DNA from: Albugo candida
Taxonomy: Eukaryota > Oomycota > Peronosporomycetes > Albuginales > Albuginaceae
Length of the DNA stretch: 64,000 nt
Direction: 5' to 3'
NCBI GenBank assembly: GCA_905220665.1
Contig: CAJNAR010000146.1
Span: 310,001 to 374,000, forward strand
Positions within the stretch are counted from its first letter, which is position 1. Each line of letters opens with the position of its first letter. Below the pieces are notes generated by a model. The model saw nothing but the letters and a program-made list of their open reading frames with translations. It had not been told where the DNA came from and did not search any database. This document shows, piece by piece, positions 22,415 through 35,242 of the stretch. Position numbers and translations under genes: made by a program.

Positions 22415-25400
22415 TCATTTTTTTAAAAATGACGGCGTGAGTTTCCGTATCCTTAGTTCAAGGTCGCTAATGTCGAAGTCAGGATGAGCTTTGGAGAGCG
22501 CCGCTTGGAGAACCTACAAATCCAAAATGTGAGCGTGAATTGAATTGGGAGCTCACCGCAGTATCCAACCTGAAGCATCATATCTTCCAGTGTGGGGTCT
22601 TGATTGGAAATTTCGAGTGTGTTCAAAAGACCTTGTACCACGATTTGAAAGATGGGCGTAAGAGTCTGCTGTTTCGCATGTTCAACTGCATAAAGTAGCG
22701 CTTTACAGCAACATATTCGCGCTTGTATCGGAAGTGGATGCCTCTTCAATACCCCTAGCTGATCGACTAGTGTACCAGTACCAGGAAGTGACACTTTTCT
22801 CCAGTTTTCAACTTTTGGATAACCATACGACGCCAGTAGCACCATGACCTCAGAGAGCGTTAATTCGACTAGGCTTGATACTGAAGCACTAGTAACCTCC
22901 AGGCATTGCTGGATTAAAGCAGCTAAGCAGCATACACAGCCTTCTCGAATATGATCAAATGAAGTGACGCATGCCAATCCCTTGGCATTGAATGGGACTG
23001 GTATACTCGTAATACCAAGAAGCAAAATCACGATTCGTGACACTATATAGTCGGAGCACGTGATATGACGTTGAAATATCGCGCTTCCTTCTCGCTGAGC
23101 AAGGCGATTGAGATAATACACCAGCGACTTTGCCATCGTCAACTGGCAACTGGAATTATCGGTAGAGACTCGAGATCCATTAGTCCGTTGTGACCACCAA
23201 GTATGTTCTCCTTTATCATCAGTAATGTTTACACTATCCAGAAATGCTTCCAATTCACGAGCAATGCGCTCAAAGCCATACTCCACATGAAATTTCAAGA
23301 GAATCTCGACACTCAGCATGTTGATCTCTTTCGAACTATTTGCATCTTTCAAAGTGGCAATCATTCGTTCGTAAACAGCATGCCTAACGTCTTCTCCAGT
23401 CTTGGTCAAGGAGTCAACACAATCATGCGAAAGCGACTACCAGAGAGCGCGATTGAGTGATTGCCGCACATGTATATACACAAGCTTGAATGCGCTTACT
23501 CGTTCATCGCTGCAACTTGGAAACCAGAACATCTTCTCTGGAACCACCCGCAATGCAACAAAAGGACACAGTCTTGCAAATACCAATGCTTCCGCTTGAT
23601 ACGATACCTTTGTCGTGTTCTGCATCTTTTCTAGGTGGTCAAGATCCTGTAATGCATTAAAAAAGATATGCCATAGGAGTTTATCCATCATTGTCTCGAA
23701 CCAATTACCTTTAATTTGAGCAAGACGCTATTTGCAAGGTTTTGGAAAACTTGGTTGACCACCCCGTTCTTTCCAGGGCTATCGAGATTGCTGACATGCT
23801 CTAATGCATCCCTCAGCATTTTGATATGAACTCCGTCACGCGGAGAGTTCATCATTTGACGCAATAACACTTGTATCATGATTCTGCAGCGGCACGGCGT
23901 GATCACCTGGTAGACACTGGATGGGTAGGAAACGGACGGTAAGCCGAAATATTTAATCGAATTCTGAACACATTTACTTTCGAATTGCTGTAACCATTTG
24001 AGTTTGCTTCTTATTTCTGACCTCTTCAGCGTCGAGTGCCTTTTCTGATCGATATCTGCTCACATTCATCCAGTCCGAAGGAGATGTCACAAAAAGGGGT
24101 TCTGATACTTGATCAATCAAATTTAGAGCATGCCGTAATCGAGCAAACAACCTAGTGAATTGTTCCTCAAAATGGCTTTCTGTGACTAATACCACGGATA
24201 CGAAATGAGACAAGAGCCCAAGTCCTCTACGTATTGCAGGAGGTGAGCCATTGATCAGATAATCGATCACGCTTTTCATTATGTAGGTATGATTCAGCCA
24301 TTCCAATAAATCTGTGACCTGAAAGAAAATCATGATACGGATATGAATGGAGAACCGACTTACCTGATCGCGCAGGGACGACATGTTTGTTGATGCAAGG
24401 ATGTGGAGTATGGGTGGAGTAAGCTGCTCTCTATAAATTGCTCGATTGCTTTCACATTCGCCAGCTCGGTCTTGACTTTTCAATATCGCCCTCACAATTC
24501 CTAAAGAAGCCTGAAGGAGGACACAAAGGATTGAAAGAGCGTCATATTCTGAGACGACAAACGGCACACCTCCACCAATACAGGCTGATTGGATTGAAGA
24601 GAATCAAGAAGAACATCGATCCGTACGCAGGAACGCAAGATAAATTCTCCCAACTGAATGAAATCGTTTTCGAAAAAATTCGCTTCCAAACGCGCTCGGC
24701 TGCGTGATACAGTCCGCATCATATGTAGGATAAGTACGTCTGCATATCCTTGGTATAGTGCTCTTGAACGATTTGTGTTTTCCTCTATTGAGCTGCAAAG
24801 ACATAAACGAAGGATACTGAGCACCAATGCTTCATTTCTATCGTGGCCAACCCATGTGAGTGATCTCAGAGTTTTCGCAAGGGTCTACAAGGAAGCCATG
24901 ATGTCAGACTCTCAACTATGAAAGCAATGCGCACCATCAAATGTGTCTCCATGGTGATTTTAATGCCTGGGAAAGCTCTAGTTACTTCCGCTTTGGGTAG
25001 TAGCCCTAAGACTAAGCACATATTTCGCAACGTGATTTCATTCGTCATGGTGTCTTGTGACTTGTGCCCACAAATCATTTGCTCTAGTTTGATAATTATA
25101 TGCCGAATGCGTGTGCTTGCCATATCGTTGGTATTGCTTGGTAGCTTTGACCTTCTATAATCCATGACGTTTGTGCGTAACTTCAATGTCGCATCACTTC
25201 TCGTGCAGAACAGCATAGCTGACTTGGTCCAAGTATACAACATCATTTCTATTCCGGCTTGCTGCAGTTCTTTTTGCTGCATTCCGAAGAGTTTTCGATA
25301 TTCCCGGAATCGACATCGAAATTGATGGACGGCATAACTGAGAAAAGGATTGCAAGGATGGAAACGATGTTTCTGCCATTCTTCTACTTTATCGAGTATG

Positions 25401-25990
25401 ATTGCGATTAAGTCTGCCAGCACGTAGTAAGGACGCATATCGTTGAGTTTCGTGTGACTCAAATAAACTGCAATGAAGCAGCTCGTTGCAATGAAAGCTT
25501 CATATCTTGCCATATCGAGCCTTGTTCGCTGTGTTGCCGATATCCCTACAACAGATTTTTCCAAAGTTCCCAATAATAATAAATACGTCTCTAGTTGATC
25601 CTGTCGTGTAATAGAACCTTCTGGTTGCTGTGTTTGATTCCATTCAACTACAGCATCTCGGGTGCTCATGGTACTTTGGAACAACTCAAACAGAACTAAC
25701 GAGGTTGCCATCTTTATTTCTTTGCAATTCGGTTCACTTTCCATATCATCTGCTTTGTTGAAGATTCGAATAGAGAAGCCGATAATTACGTCGGAATATC
25801 GACAGAAGATCCAACGGAGCACAAATAAATATTTTCTTGCGCGGTCTCCTTTCCAAATGCAGAAACTAAGTTTGGATGATGTAGAATGTTGTGTGGCCTT
25901 TAGCATGAAAGACTGTATGATCGTGTCAGCTGCATTTTGACTGTGTCCATGTCTAATTGCACGCTCATCCTTGGGCATCGAAGACGCCAT
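22415..25990 (-). CDS. Large alpha-helical protein, HEAT/ARM-like, unrecognised
   Basis: Eight exons in transcript order: 25990-24935, 24884-24570, 24510-24364, 24318-23978, 23916-23709, 23646-23500, 23436-22570 and 22513-22415. Introns are 45-63 bp, and every join keeps the frame, giving 1059 residues. Donors include GTAAGT, GTAAGC and GTGCGC. The protein is almost entirely amphipathic helix with Leu-rich repeats such as LVYYLNRLAQRE, VTSASVSSLVELTLSEVMVL and ARICCCKALLYAVEHA, typical of helical-repeat scaffolds. I cannot name the family. The last intron (22514-22569, donor GTTGGA) is weak: without it the frame continues to a stop at 22453, and a nearby GTGAGC donor is a third option, so the C-terminus is uncertain. 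Confidence 0.65.
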
Positions 25991-27082
25991 GTTGATTAGT
26001 TTGGAAAGATTGAGCTACAGAACTGAGTATAAGCGCCATCGGGAAGAAATGCAGCAATTTTTCGGACAAGTGTTCGACGCGCAAAAGTGATTTTTGCCTG
26101 CTCTGAAGACGAGATTGAAGGTGCAGAGAGATGATCCTAAAGAAGCAAAATTCTGAGACATTAGTGGTAGCGGTAAACATCAAGTACAAACGGCATCGGC
26201 AGGCACTAGAACGGCTTTGCATTCGTCCTGTGGCAGAGCATCGATTCTCAATTGACCTGTCTTGCTAATGTCATCAGCAATTTGTTTGGAGGCCAGTTCC
26301 AGCTATGTGCAGAGTAGTTTGCTTAGTGCACATATGTGGATTTTGATGCTTACTCACATGTATGCACTCACACGCACTAATGCTACGTAGAATGCGTCCA
26401 GGAGCTAGAAATTGATTCATTATTGCGCCTACTATTAGAAGCGCCGAACTGCCACTCACAATTGAATCAAAGTAGAATCATTACGTCAAACTTTTTGACG
26501 AGTATGGAATTTATGCATTTGAAAAGTACGATTGTCGAGTGCGGTGGCATATATCACTCGCATGTGATCAGAAAGTGTTGAGACAGTCATTTCAGACCGT
26601 GATCGTTTTCAGTTTCCTCGTATTAATTCTAGCACGCAAGACTTGTGGCGTTTCGTTCACATGGAGTATTTCATTCAAATTTTTTTAGAAAATGATTTAT
26701 TTAATCAAGGTCAAAGTCGTCACTTGAGATCATTCACTCTATCATGTATGTTTCACGAATTATAAAAAAATCTGTGGTTGCAGAGACTTGAATAGACCTC
26801 GCAGCGCGTGTTGACTACTTCTTATAATGGTCACATACACCACCTTCAATGCTACCTTCCTTAACACGAGAAGATGACCTTTTAAGAGAGCGAGGCACTT
26901 TATATTGACTTTTATCGCCTTACGTTATTCAAGATCATCATCTCACATTTAGCGAACGTCGTGAATAGCTATCAACGACATTTTGACACACCACGGTGGT
27001 GGAGCGAGATTAGCTACAGTGACATTCACGTTAATTAATAAAGCGCACCGTGTAATTTATTTAATAAATTCTCATACCACAC
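25991..27082. other. Intergenic between divergent genes
   Basis: About 1.1 kb with no convincing frame. It is the likely shared upstream region of the helical protein (-) and the bromodomain gene (+). Confidence 0.45.
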
Positions 27083-27974
27083 ATGGAGCCCGAAGCGAAG
27101 AAAAAGTGCTCGGACATATTGGATTACTTTTTCAACCTTGAGACAACAGGTGTGTACTCTGCACTTCCAACCTTCTTCTTCAGTCTTGAGCACCATTAGG
27201 ACCTTTTCGTGAGCGCGTAAATTGGGAAGAATGGGGTCTTTATGACTATTTGCAGGTAGTTAAAATACCGATGGATCTCGGAACTATCCGTATGAAGCTC
27301 AGTAAAGGAGAATATTCGAGGACGTCTGATTTTATGAAAGATATGCGCCTTGTCTGGGATAATTGCAAGCTATATAACCAAGTAAGAACCACACGACGAT
27401 AAGAGCAAGACGATAACAGTAGTCATGATCACTTTAATTTATTTAGGATGGTTCTGATCTGTATATTTTGGCGGACGAGTTAGCGAAAAAGTTTGAAGAG
27501 AGGGCCAAAATGATGCGACTCGCTGGAGGGCAATCACGCTTAGACAAGGCTTATGCGTACGATTCAATCAATGACAATGTTTTAAGAAAACCACTTATAC
27601 TGAAGTTCGTATCAACAATCATTTCAGGCCACCGACTGTCGAAGAAAAAATTGTGCTTAGTCAGAATATATACAAAGTTGCAAACAAGGATCTAGGAGCA
27701 ATTGTAAATATACTGGAAGAGCACTGTCCAAAAGCGTTAGATAGGGTACGTGGATTACGTCTGAATTCTCTTGCAGTGTTTGCCACTACGTATCTGTCAG
27801 AGCTCACCTGACGAAGTCGACATCATCATCGACTCGATTGATCCAAAAATATTTCGTACTATCGAAAAGCTTATCAGCGAAACAGTGTCACAAGAATCTC
27901 AACAAACAGTGGCCAATCTATTAGCCTCTAGAAACGCGAAAAAGAGTAAGGACCATGCAAATAATCAGCGGTGA
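27083..27974 (+). CDS. Bromodomain-NET protein (small BET/GTE type)
   Basis: Acetyl-lysine reader likely to act on chromatin. Exons 27083-27149, 27200-27381, 27447-27556, 27628-27745 and 27801-27974 (introns 50-71 bp) give 216 residues. The single bromodomain spans about residues 8-105: the ZA loop has VVKIPMDLGTIRMKL, and the acetyl-lysine site is YNQD at the exon 2/3 join, after FMKDMRLVWDNCKLYN. An NET domain follows: PPTVEEKIVLSQNIYKV, LGAIVNILEEHCP, and after the last intron DEVDIIIDSIDPKIFRTIEK. The tail is basic. The protein is much shorter than animal BRD2-4, which have two bromodomains; plant GTE proteins share the one-bromodomain-plus-NET layout. The intron 3 donor (GTACGA) was chosen because it alone restores the NET frame. 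Confidence 0.85.
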
Positions 27975-28718
27975 AATAAGCCCAAGAATTGAGGATGACT
28001 TTGCAATTTCCGCTTTCTTACTTCAACATGACAAATCCTGCTCATGCATACTTCACGATATCATATCCCAATAGTAAAAGCGTAGAGAAACATGTATGAA
28101 TGCTCAAATTATATAATGGAATCGACATCCACAAAATTCGGCTCACATGATGAAAACTAACAAAGCTTTACAATTCAGATTCATAACAACACGTATTCTC
28201 CGCACACCACCCACTTGCGCTGAATTCCATAACAATGGACACCCAATCCTTACCAAATAGAACGATTCAAGGTTCGATATGGAGGTGCAGAACTTTGCAA
28301 GCTACCACTTATACTTCTCCTCATCGTTTTGTTGATTCAATGTCTCACCGTACGCATCATGGCATAACAGGACGTTTCTTTGACTTGCTCCGAATTTTCA
28401 ATCCTGAATACTCGTCGTGGGTGCCTCTTTGATCGAATCATTCTAGCAAGAGAGCAGATGCACTCACTCATTGACGTTTGACCACAGAACTGCAATTGCA
28501 GCTGAATCAACTCAAATGGAGGTATCCATACAGCCCTTCGAAATATCCCAAGTATTTCTGTCTGGAGACGGCATCGTAGATAGTCGATTTGAACAAATGT
28601 GTGTGATTGCCATCGGATGTTTCGGTGGATATAAATACACAACATGGCACTATAAGCACTGAACCGTCACCCGATTAGTAGCTATTTCATTCGATCCGAG
28701 TTCACCCGAGCACGAAAG
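27975..28718. other. Intergenic, no gene seen
   Basis: Short frames on both strands (for example 28337-28645 minus) without motifs. Confidence 0.45.
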
Positions 28719-29299
28719 ATGCCATCCGATACTCCATTGCATAAAGCTGCTCATAATGGTGACAAAGGGGCGTGCTTGCAAATTCTTGAAGAGAATTTAG
28801 TCAATGTGAACGCTCCTGGAGCGGGGGACAGGAGAGCGCTTCATCGAGCCGCGGGAGGCAATCATGCAGAAGTATGTACCCTACTCTTGGAGAAGGGTGC
28901 GGACATAAATGGAGTAAGCAAGTAATCGATTTACCGAATGCTTCCTGTTTCATTACTGATGAAATTTTGTGTATGTAGCCAGACAAAAGCGGGAGGACTG
29001 CATTGCATTGGGCTGCTATCAGTGGACACAAAGAAGCCATACTGATTTTGTTACAAAAAGGAGCTTACGTCAACGCGGAGACTACGACAAAAGCGACACC
29101 ATTGCACGGTGCATGTGAAGGTGGTAAAGTAGAAGTTGTTAGATTGTTGATGCAAAGCAAGGCAGATCCGAGTAAGAAGGATGCAAGCGGGAAAGTACCA
29201 TACGATCTTGCCATGGAAGGAAAACACAAAGCGGTAGTTAAAGTTTTGAAGGAGATGGGAGATACGTCGGCAAAGAGTTCGTCTTGTTTGCTCCAATAG
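28719..29299 (+). CDS. Ankyrin-repeat protein with C-terminal CaaX box
   Basis: Exons 28719-28913 and 28979-29299 join in phase 0 over a 65-bp intron (GTAAGC donor) to give 171 residues. It is almost entirely ankyrin repeats: TPLHKAAHNGDKGACLQILE, ALHRAAGGNHAEVCTLLLEK, ALHWAAISGHKEAILILLQK, PLHGACEGGKVEVVRLLMQS and a final PYDLAMEGKHKAVVKVL. The last residues are SSSCLLQ. C-L-L-Q fits a prenylation (CaaX) box with a farnesyl-type terminal residue, which would place this adaptor at a membrane (inference from the known motif). The gene is convergent with RIO2; only 40 bp separate the two stops. Confidence 0.85.
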
Positions 29300-29339
29300 A
29301 ATGGAACGGATTGAGCATTCCGGTAGACATAGATCATAT

Positions 29340-30932
<1,593 letters not shown>

Positions 30933-31308
30933 ATGCACACCAGTCGATGGGTACCACTATGTTGGTACAAACAGCTGTATAATAATTAATACAAGTCTTT
31001 GCATGCTCTGTTTCCTTTCTAACCTCAGTCTACAAATGATGCCGCGATGAACATTAGTCATTGTTTAGCTTGAGACCACCTGATTTTGGCAAGATACTTT
31101 ATTGTTACAAAAGGAGACACATCGATCTATTGACTCTAACCCTGACCGATTATTAGTGTCATAAATGCAGAACTGATACTTGGAATTGGCTATAAGCGTC
31201 GACCTTCTACTGTATACTGCTGCCGTTGTTTAGGATTCTTCGTGCATACTGTAAAACACCCTCGATCCTTGCGATGGACATATGAAGTCTACTGCATGCG
31301 AGTTATAC
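30933..31308. other. Intergenic, no gene seen
   Basis: No frame of note; it separates two minus-strand genes, RIO2 and the MYB gene, and includes the RIO2 upstream region. Confidence 0.45.
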
Positions 31309-32203
31309 TCATATCATCTGCGAAATTTGTTTCACGTGACTGAGAGCATCGGAATATACGTCGTTTGTATGATCTTGCTTCATTAAACCGTTATTATGAC
31401 GCATCAAATTGCAGAGCGTTGCCGCTGCTGCTGCTATGTATTTTTTGTCGACATCGGTAAGAGCTTCTCTATCTGCTTGCATGTAGTCTGTGGTTGCGGA
31501 TGATTCAGATATTGAACTCTTTCTCGCATTGGCCGGAATGTGCATGGCTTGATGCCTTCGGTAAGTAGGCAAGTTGTATTCTGTACCATCTTGGCTTATT
31601 TGTGTGTCCTGGAGTCCTATTATTCGAGTATTTGTTGCGCTCGCTTGTTGTTCCTTTTTTGTCTTCGCAATTTTGAGAAGATATTTTTGGGCGTGCGTAC
31701 GAACTTGGGTGACTGAACGAGTGCGAACCACTTGTTGAACACGCTTCCATTTGTGCCCATATGCCTTAAAGCCGGCCAAAAATCTCTCATGTTCATTAAA
31801 GCTCCACCTCCCACCCCGAACGGTGGTCCCAAGGTTTTTCTCATCGCCGTAAGCATCTTCTCTGTTAAAAAAAACTCCCATTTCTCGACAAGATCTGGAT
31901 GCATGAGGTATGCCGACGTTCACCTGTGCTTTGTGATATCGAGGACCATCGCTCAAATTTTTGGCGGTGTCAAAAGCTGAAGGAAACGATTCTTCCCTGT
32001 TAGAATGTACAATCGTGTGAATTATAGGCAGATTGAATTTTCCCGCAGAAGGATTGCTGGTGAGTGCTGGTTGCAGACCATGGCCGAGCATTGGAGATGC
32101 AAATCCGAAAGTCGCGGAGCTTTCTTCTCCAATCTGTTACATTATCGTGTTAGCGTAATTCACAGTGCATCTCACTGGGAGGAAAAATCCCTACCTCATC
32201 CAT
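31309..32203 (-). CDS. Single-repeat MYB protein, SHAQKYF type
   Basis: Putative nuclear transcription factor of 277 residues. Exon 1 is tiny (32203-32195, coding MDE), then a 61-bp intron with donor GTAGGG and acceptor AACAG, then exon 2 (32133-31309). The MYB repeat covers about residues 110-158: GGRWSFNEHERFLAGFKAYG, WKRVQQVVRTRSVTQVRTHA, QKYLLK. The THAQKYL core is the SHAQKYF-class variant found in plants and protists, with W-W-V at the hydrophobic positions. No other domain is seen; the flanks are polar. If exon 1 is wrong, an internal ATG at 32091 gives 260 residues without losing the MYB domain. Confidence 0.82.
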
Positions 32204-33141
32204 CTTGAAATGTGACGGGACAGTTTTCTCTTTGATATTCATCAGGTCGAATAATAACAAAGACTGGCGTGTAGATTCTTCTTTCGTGAGCGACCGAGTC
32301 ATCAGCTACTGGTGTAGAAGACAACCAGAAGTCAGACTGTTGATCTAAGTTTCGGAATCTGGTAGAGAACATACAAATCAAAGACTCTACTACTGATGAT
32401 CGTGACCAAAAATAGCTGACTATGCTTCAGTTCACTCTGTACTTCACTCCTTATCACACATTAGACTCACTGCCTTATTTCGCAAAATGCAATCCCTACC
32501 CGCAACATATTTCTGTCTCTAAACATTATGTTCTTAATTTAATTGCAGCGCATAATTATAAGGGCACTTTAGGTTTTCACACGTTCAGTGTAATTTCCCG
32601 GACCGGGTGATAAAATGTACTTATACATGGATATACATATCAATATGCCATCTGCTTTAGCATGCTATTGAGTCTGTCGTGCGTACAGAACGTTGACTGT
32701 TCGTGAGAAAAATCATTCTTGCTCAAATTCTCTCCTTTTAGTACTGAGTGAAGCTAGATACTTTTTTTACAGATCAGTTCTTACACGTAAGAATCAAATG
32801 CATTCACTTGTGACCAATTCATTGTAGTCATTTTTAGGGAGTTGATGCTGATGGATGCTCCGAGACTGGACGACTAGAGGTCAAGACGTAGGATAGGTCA
32901 GCATGATACCAGGCGTGTACCTACCAAAATATCGTTTTGTTACTTAAAAATGTGACATTCCAATACGGAATGCAAGCACTGTCTCAAGATCATTCGACTA
33001 GTCTTTTTCGCGATGTTTCAATTATATTACTCTCTGTTTTTACTTCATACGTTGAAATAAAATACAATCAACGACGAATCAAATGCGCTTCGTCGAATAT
33101 TGCGATTTGATGCACATCTTCCTGTGTTATGAATCCAAAGG
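32204..33141. other. Intergenic, no gene seen
   Basis: AT-rich, with short frames only; no repeat or RNA gene recognised. Confidence 0.4.
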
Positions 33142-33483
33142 TTAGACGTTCTTGGTAGACACTGCTGCAGGAATTCTCATGCCTCTGATGCGACTAGAGT
33201 TGGCAAGTGAAGTATTCCATTGAGCTAATTTGCCTTTTTGCAGCGCTGAGGTGATGCATATGGAAGTTATACGCGTTGGACAGTCATCATCCATCAAAGG
33301 TCTAGGCATATGACCAAACCCAGCCCACTTTGCAAACAATCTATATATGCTGGTAACTTCCTGCATAAAGCTGTTCCAGGCTGAATAGAGCAGTTTTTTG
33401 GGAACTGCGTAGTGTGTCGTCGTGAACAATGATTCGATTTGTGGACGATAGTGACGAGATAATGCTTGCAATGCATTGTCCTT
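33142..33483 (-). CDS. Possible terminal exon of an unrecognised protein
   Basis: An open frame of about 114 codons that reads like protein, for example HYAVPKKLLYSAWNSFMQEV and IYRLFAKWAGFGHMPRPLMD, but has no ATG at its start. It could begin after an AG acceptor just above 33483. Upstream on the same strand, 33560-34059 contains further protein-like frames (SLRLSLGLQILEYILDQHKP; FARNGTRDRYRLCQF) that I could not splice into one gene. No family is recognised. Confidence 0.25.
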   Translation of the reverse strand, partial: KDNALQALSRHYRPQIESLFTTTHYAVPKKLLYSAWNSFMQEVTSIYRLFAKWAGFGHMPRPLMDDDCPTRITSICITSALQKGKLAQWNTSLANSSRIRGMRIPAAVSTKNV

Positions 33484-34041
33484 ATCTAGTGCTATTTATG
33501 ACATTTCATGACGCACTTTGATTGTGTAACGATCAAGTCAGTAGTTTCTCAGACATTCACACAAAGCAGCGATTGTGAAAAATAATCGAGTAATTTATGT
33601 CACTATAATAATTTACATATGACAAAGATACTATATCGAATACTGATATGGTGATTTCGTCACGCAGCACGCGAATGACCAGGGACCTATGACTGTGAAC
33701 ACATTTGCTACATGTGCGGTTTGTGCACAACACATCGGTCTTGAAATTTGTAAAAGCGGACCATCTGGTGCTACGCACTGACCTAAGTGCAGCGGGAGAT
33801 GTATTGCTTCTCATTCTAGCTGCGTCATGTTGCAGCTCTGCGCAACTCGATGTTTTAATAAGGTACGCGAAAATTTTGCTGGCGATATTTCTAAAAATTG
33901 ACACAGCCGGTACCGATCCCTAGTACCGTTTCGAGCAAAATACATGGCCTGATCGGACAATCGAAATGCGGGTTTGTGTTGGTCCAAAATATACTCAAGA
34001 ATTTGCAGTCCAAGGCTCAAGCGCAACGAAGATTCAGGTGA

Positions 34042-34978
34042 TATGCAAAGCTTACACAAGTATCTTACGAGTCACTATACCTTATACGCAAGGCAATTTT
34101 TCGTGGATGGAGAGTTCGGATTCGCTTAGTTTGGCGTGTTCGTGAGGAATTTCGGGCCATTTTGAGTGAGTGCGAATTGCCTGAAAAGATACCTGTATTA
34201 TCTTGGAATGCAAATAATATCTTGGGTTATCCACGTATATCGCAAATACTCGGTGGAAGAATGTGGAATCACTCGTTGTTTGGCAATCACATAGATTTAC
34301 AACAAGTCAAAGAATTGCAAATTACGGGAGATGCAGCAACTGAAATGAAGCGAGATAATGCCTCTGCTGTATCTGAAGATATTGATGCGGCCTTTAATGA
34401 ACCTACATTGCTGGAAACCAAAAACATGACCAGCAATATCGAGCAACTTGATCAGAATGCTGAGCAAGGAAAGGAAGAAAGTGGTTGGCTCTTGTCTAAT
34501 GATGCTTCATATGATTCCACAACTTGTGCGATTTCATCACCAAGAAATCCAGCTCCCGCTGAGCATAAATCCCCTACTGAGACAGGTTAGCAGGAAGAAT
34601 GCAATGTGACTCGATAGATCCACCGCAAACTACTCATTTACCTCTTAAATTGGACCAGAGTCTAATGGAAAGAAGGCCTACGAAGCGACAGCTGACGATC
34701 TATGCAATCAGATCGCTGAAAAAGAACTTGACACTTCGCAGGAGCTTCGTATTGCAGAAACACTGCGGATGTATACTCGAGCAGAAATCGTGATGAAGAT
34801 TGAATGGGCTAAGCAAGCTTTAAAAGCACGAAAGCAGGCAAGTACATGTAAGAATATTTCGCTGGTCAGATTTCACATGTTTGTATGTACAGTTCCTACT
34901 AAATACTCCACGGTCCAAGTCTTCTATCGGCTTTTCTGCCAGATGATGTTACTTTTGTACACAGCTTCGTCCAATTAG
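34042..34978 (+). CDS. IQCC-like IQ-motif protein (5' end unresolved)
   Basis: Two segments, about 34042-34585 and 34659-34978, join over a 73-bp intron (donor GTTAGC). The first segment carries an IQ-type helix, LIRKAIFRGWRVRIRLVWRV, followed by REEFRAILSECELPEKIPVL and SRISQ-type text (GYPRISQILGGRMWNHSLFG). The second ends in a coiled coil, LRMYTRAEIVMKIEWAKQAL. An N-terminal IQ followed by an EEFRAI-like segment, a variable middle and a terminal helix is the layout of IQ-domain protein C (IQCC); this is resemblance only. No ATG is in frame before the IQ helix, since a TGA lies at about 34039, so at least one 5' exon is missing. The 3' end could also splice on at a GTACAT site near 34843. 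Confidence 0.5.
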
Positions 34979-35242
34979 GGCAGATAGCTCATTAGGAGTC
35001 TGAAATTATTTTTATAGCTGATTCGCCCATAGAAGGGGCTGGCTTGTGTAGGGGCTAGACTCTATAAGATAGAAAATCAAAGATTAAGATAAAGTTCACA
35101 TTATAGAATAAAAACGCAAGCGAAAGTCTTACATTTGTTTATTCGCTCGGACATATGCTTGCTCTAGTCGTCTATTTCGCGATATTGTTCTGAGCTGTAC
35201 AGTGCAACCTACCGATCCTTGTATTCGTCTATCTCCTAGGCA

